A stretch of 31,076 nucleotides of DNA from a virus. Shown here piece after piece: positions 30,238 to 31,076 of the stretch. The first letter of the stretch is position 1. Each line of letters opens with the position of its first letter. The stretch is from the IMG/VR virus record IMGVR_UViG_3300042860_001796, positions 1 to 31,076 of that record; one strand, given 5' to 3'. A model generated the notes under the pieces. The model saw only the letters and a program-made list of their open reading frames with translations. It was not told the origin of the DNA and ran no database searches. The translations under genes and the position numbers were made by a program.

Positions 30238-31076
30238 AGAAAAAGATCCAGAATATCTTACAAAGATTCTAAAACAGTATGGTAATATTATATCTAATGG
30301 TCAGCAGATCCTAGAGGAAAAACGTAACTACAAAGTTATATCTGTGAGTCCAGCCATAGATATTGCTTTAGGTGGAGGTATTCGTGAAGGAACTTGGCTC
30401 ACACTTACTGGAGATCCAAAAAGCGGTAAGACAACAACTGCAATGCAAATAGCATCTAATTGCCAAAAGGAGGGAAGACCGGTTATATATTTAGATGTTG
30501 AGGGCAGATTGAAAGATATGAACTTTGAAGTAAGAGATTTAGATGCCTCAAAAATGAAAATTATACATCCAGAAGATAAACCACTACCAGCAGAGGATTT
30601 TTTAGATGTGGCACATAAGTTAATGAGTCATCCAGATTATCATGGTGCGGTACTTATTATAGATTCTATATCCTCATTAATGCCAGCAAAAGAATTAGAT
30701 GGAGATATGACCCCCGGTAGGGCTGGATTACCAAAGATTCTATCTATCTTTACTAAAAAGATGGGTCAGCTCTTACCAAGACAACGTGGCTTAATAATAG
30801 CAATTACACACTTCATAGCAAACACAGCTGGATTTGGTGCCACTAAAATGGCTGATGGTGGTACAAAAATTCAATATCAAGCAGATACAAGAATGGAAAT
30901 CAAGAGTGGTGGAGAAAAGCTATCCGCTGTAACTCCTTGGACTAATAATAATCAAGAAAGAATTGGTCAGGTTGTGAACTGGAAAATTTTATGTTCATCG
31001 ATGGGGCCACCCGGTGGACAAGTACAAAGTTGGATTAGATATGGTCATGGAATTGATAAAGTGCAAGAGGTATTGA
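30230..31076 (+). CDS. RecA/UvsX-type recombinase (3' end cut off)
   Basis: The first 282 residues of a RecA-fold strand-exchange protein, which runs off the window. Walker A is GDPKSGKT (61-68), followed by YLDVEGRLKDMNF with the strand that holds the catalytic Glu, and Walker B VLIIDSISSL (141-150). PAKELDGDMTPGRAGLPKIL and then LIIAITHFIANTAGFGATKM lie where loops L1 and L2 of RecA contact DNA. GDPKSGKT instead of RecA's GPESSGKT marks it as the phage type. The start has an 8-base overlap with the previous gene. It drives recombination-dependent replication together with SSB and endonuclease VII. The missing C-terminus cannot be judged. Confidence 0.88.
   Translation, partial: MAKEKDPEYLTKILKQYGNIISNGQQILEEKRNYKVISVSPAIDIALGGGIREGTWLTLTGDPKSGKTTTAMQIASNCQKEGRPVIYLDVEGRLKDMNFEVRDLDASKMKIIHPEDKPLPAEDFLDVAHKLMSHPDYHGAVLIIDSISSLMPAKELDGDMTPGRAGLPKILSIFTKKMGQLLPRQRGLIIAITHFIANTAGFGATKMADGGTKIQYQADTRMEIKSGGEKLSAVTPWTNNNQERIGQVVNWKILCSSMGPPGGQVQSWIRYGHGIDKVQEVL

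Noticed and set aside
1-31076. CRISPR array, insertion sequence or integrase/attachment site
   Set aside because: No regularly spaced repeats, transposase or integrase motifs and no tRNA-like attachment repeat were seen anywhere in the window.

Overview
The window reads as a contiguous piece of an AT-rich (about two thirds A+T by eye) tailed-phage genome. All 51 supported coding sequences lie on the + strand, mostly with ATGA, 1-nt or 8-nt stop/start overlaps. The phage assignment rests on the gene set: endonuclease VII, phage-size SSB, PhoH, a RecA/UvsX-type recombinase, a small sigma factor, dCMP deaminase, ThyX, dUTPase, a class II ribonucleotide reductase and virion-like proteins. There is no large terminase, portal, classical capsid gene or DNA polymerase in this window. 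Three DUF1501 proteins with twin-arginine-like N-termini suggest a host in or near the Planctomycetes/PVC group, where that family is abundant. This host call is an inference.

Layout. 1-3045: a nucleoside 2-deoxyribosyltransferase-like gene cut by the window edge, then two tandem DUF1501 genes. 3061-6275: a sigma70-like promoter, dCMP deaminase, ThyX, a complete tmRNA gene (4808-5157), a small membrane protein, endonuclease VII, and ssb with its own promoter and a strong hairpin behind it. 6284-9801: small coiled-coil and membrane proteins, then a virion-like cluster ending in a Thr-repeat/Gly-rich adhesin-like protein. 9804-18013: a tightly packed module with two sulfotransferase-like proteins, four or five glycosyltransferase-like proteins, a sugar-nucleotidyltransferase-like protein, a third DUF1501 protein and an exported thioredoxin-fold protein. 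17997-20181: a papain-like cysteine peptidase followed by small exported or membrane proteins, one holin-like; a lysis or envelope cassette is possible. 20192-22175: small unknown genes ending in a sigma factor. 22186-22990: a single virion-like gene with its own extended -10 promoter and terminator hairpin. 23019-28015: membrane/coiled-coil protein, class II RNR, dUTPase, a tail-tube-like protein and PhoH. 28083-31076: zinc-ribbon and small unknown genes leading to recA, which runs off the end.

How it fits together. RNR, dCMP deaminase, dUTPase and ThyX form a dTTP supply route that needs B12 and flavin but no DHFR. SSB, endonuclease VII and RecA serve replication and recombination. The sigma factor could switch transcription to virion genes. 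The tmRNA would rescue ribosomes with the tag ALTGVTQLALAA. The glycan/sulfation module and the exported DUF1501 proteins most likely modify or process surface glycans of the host or virion; this is the least understood and most interesting part of the window.
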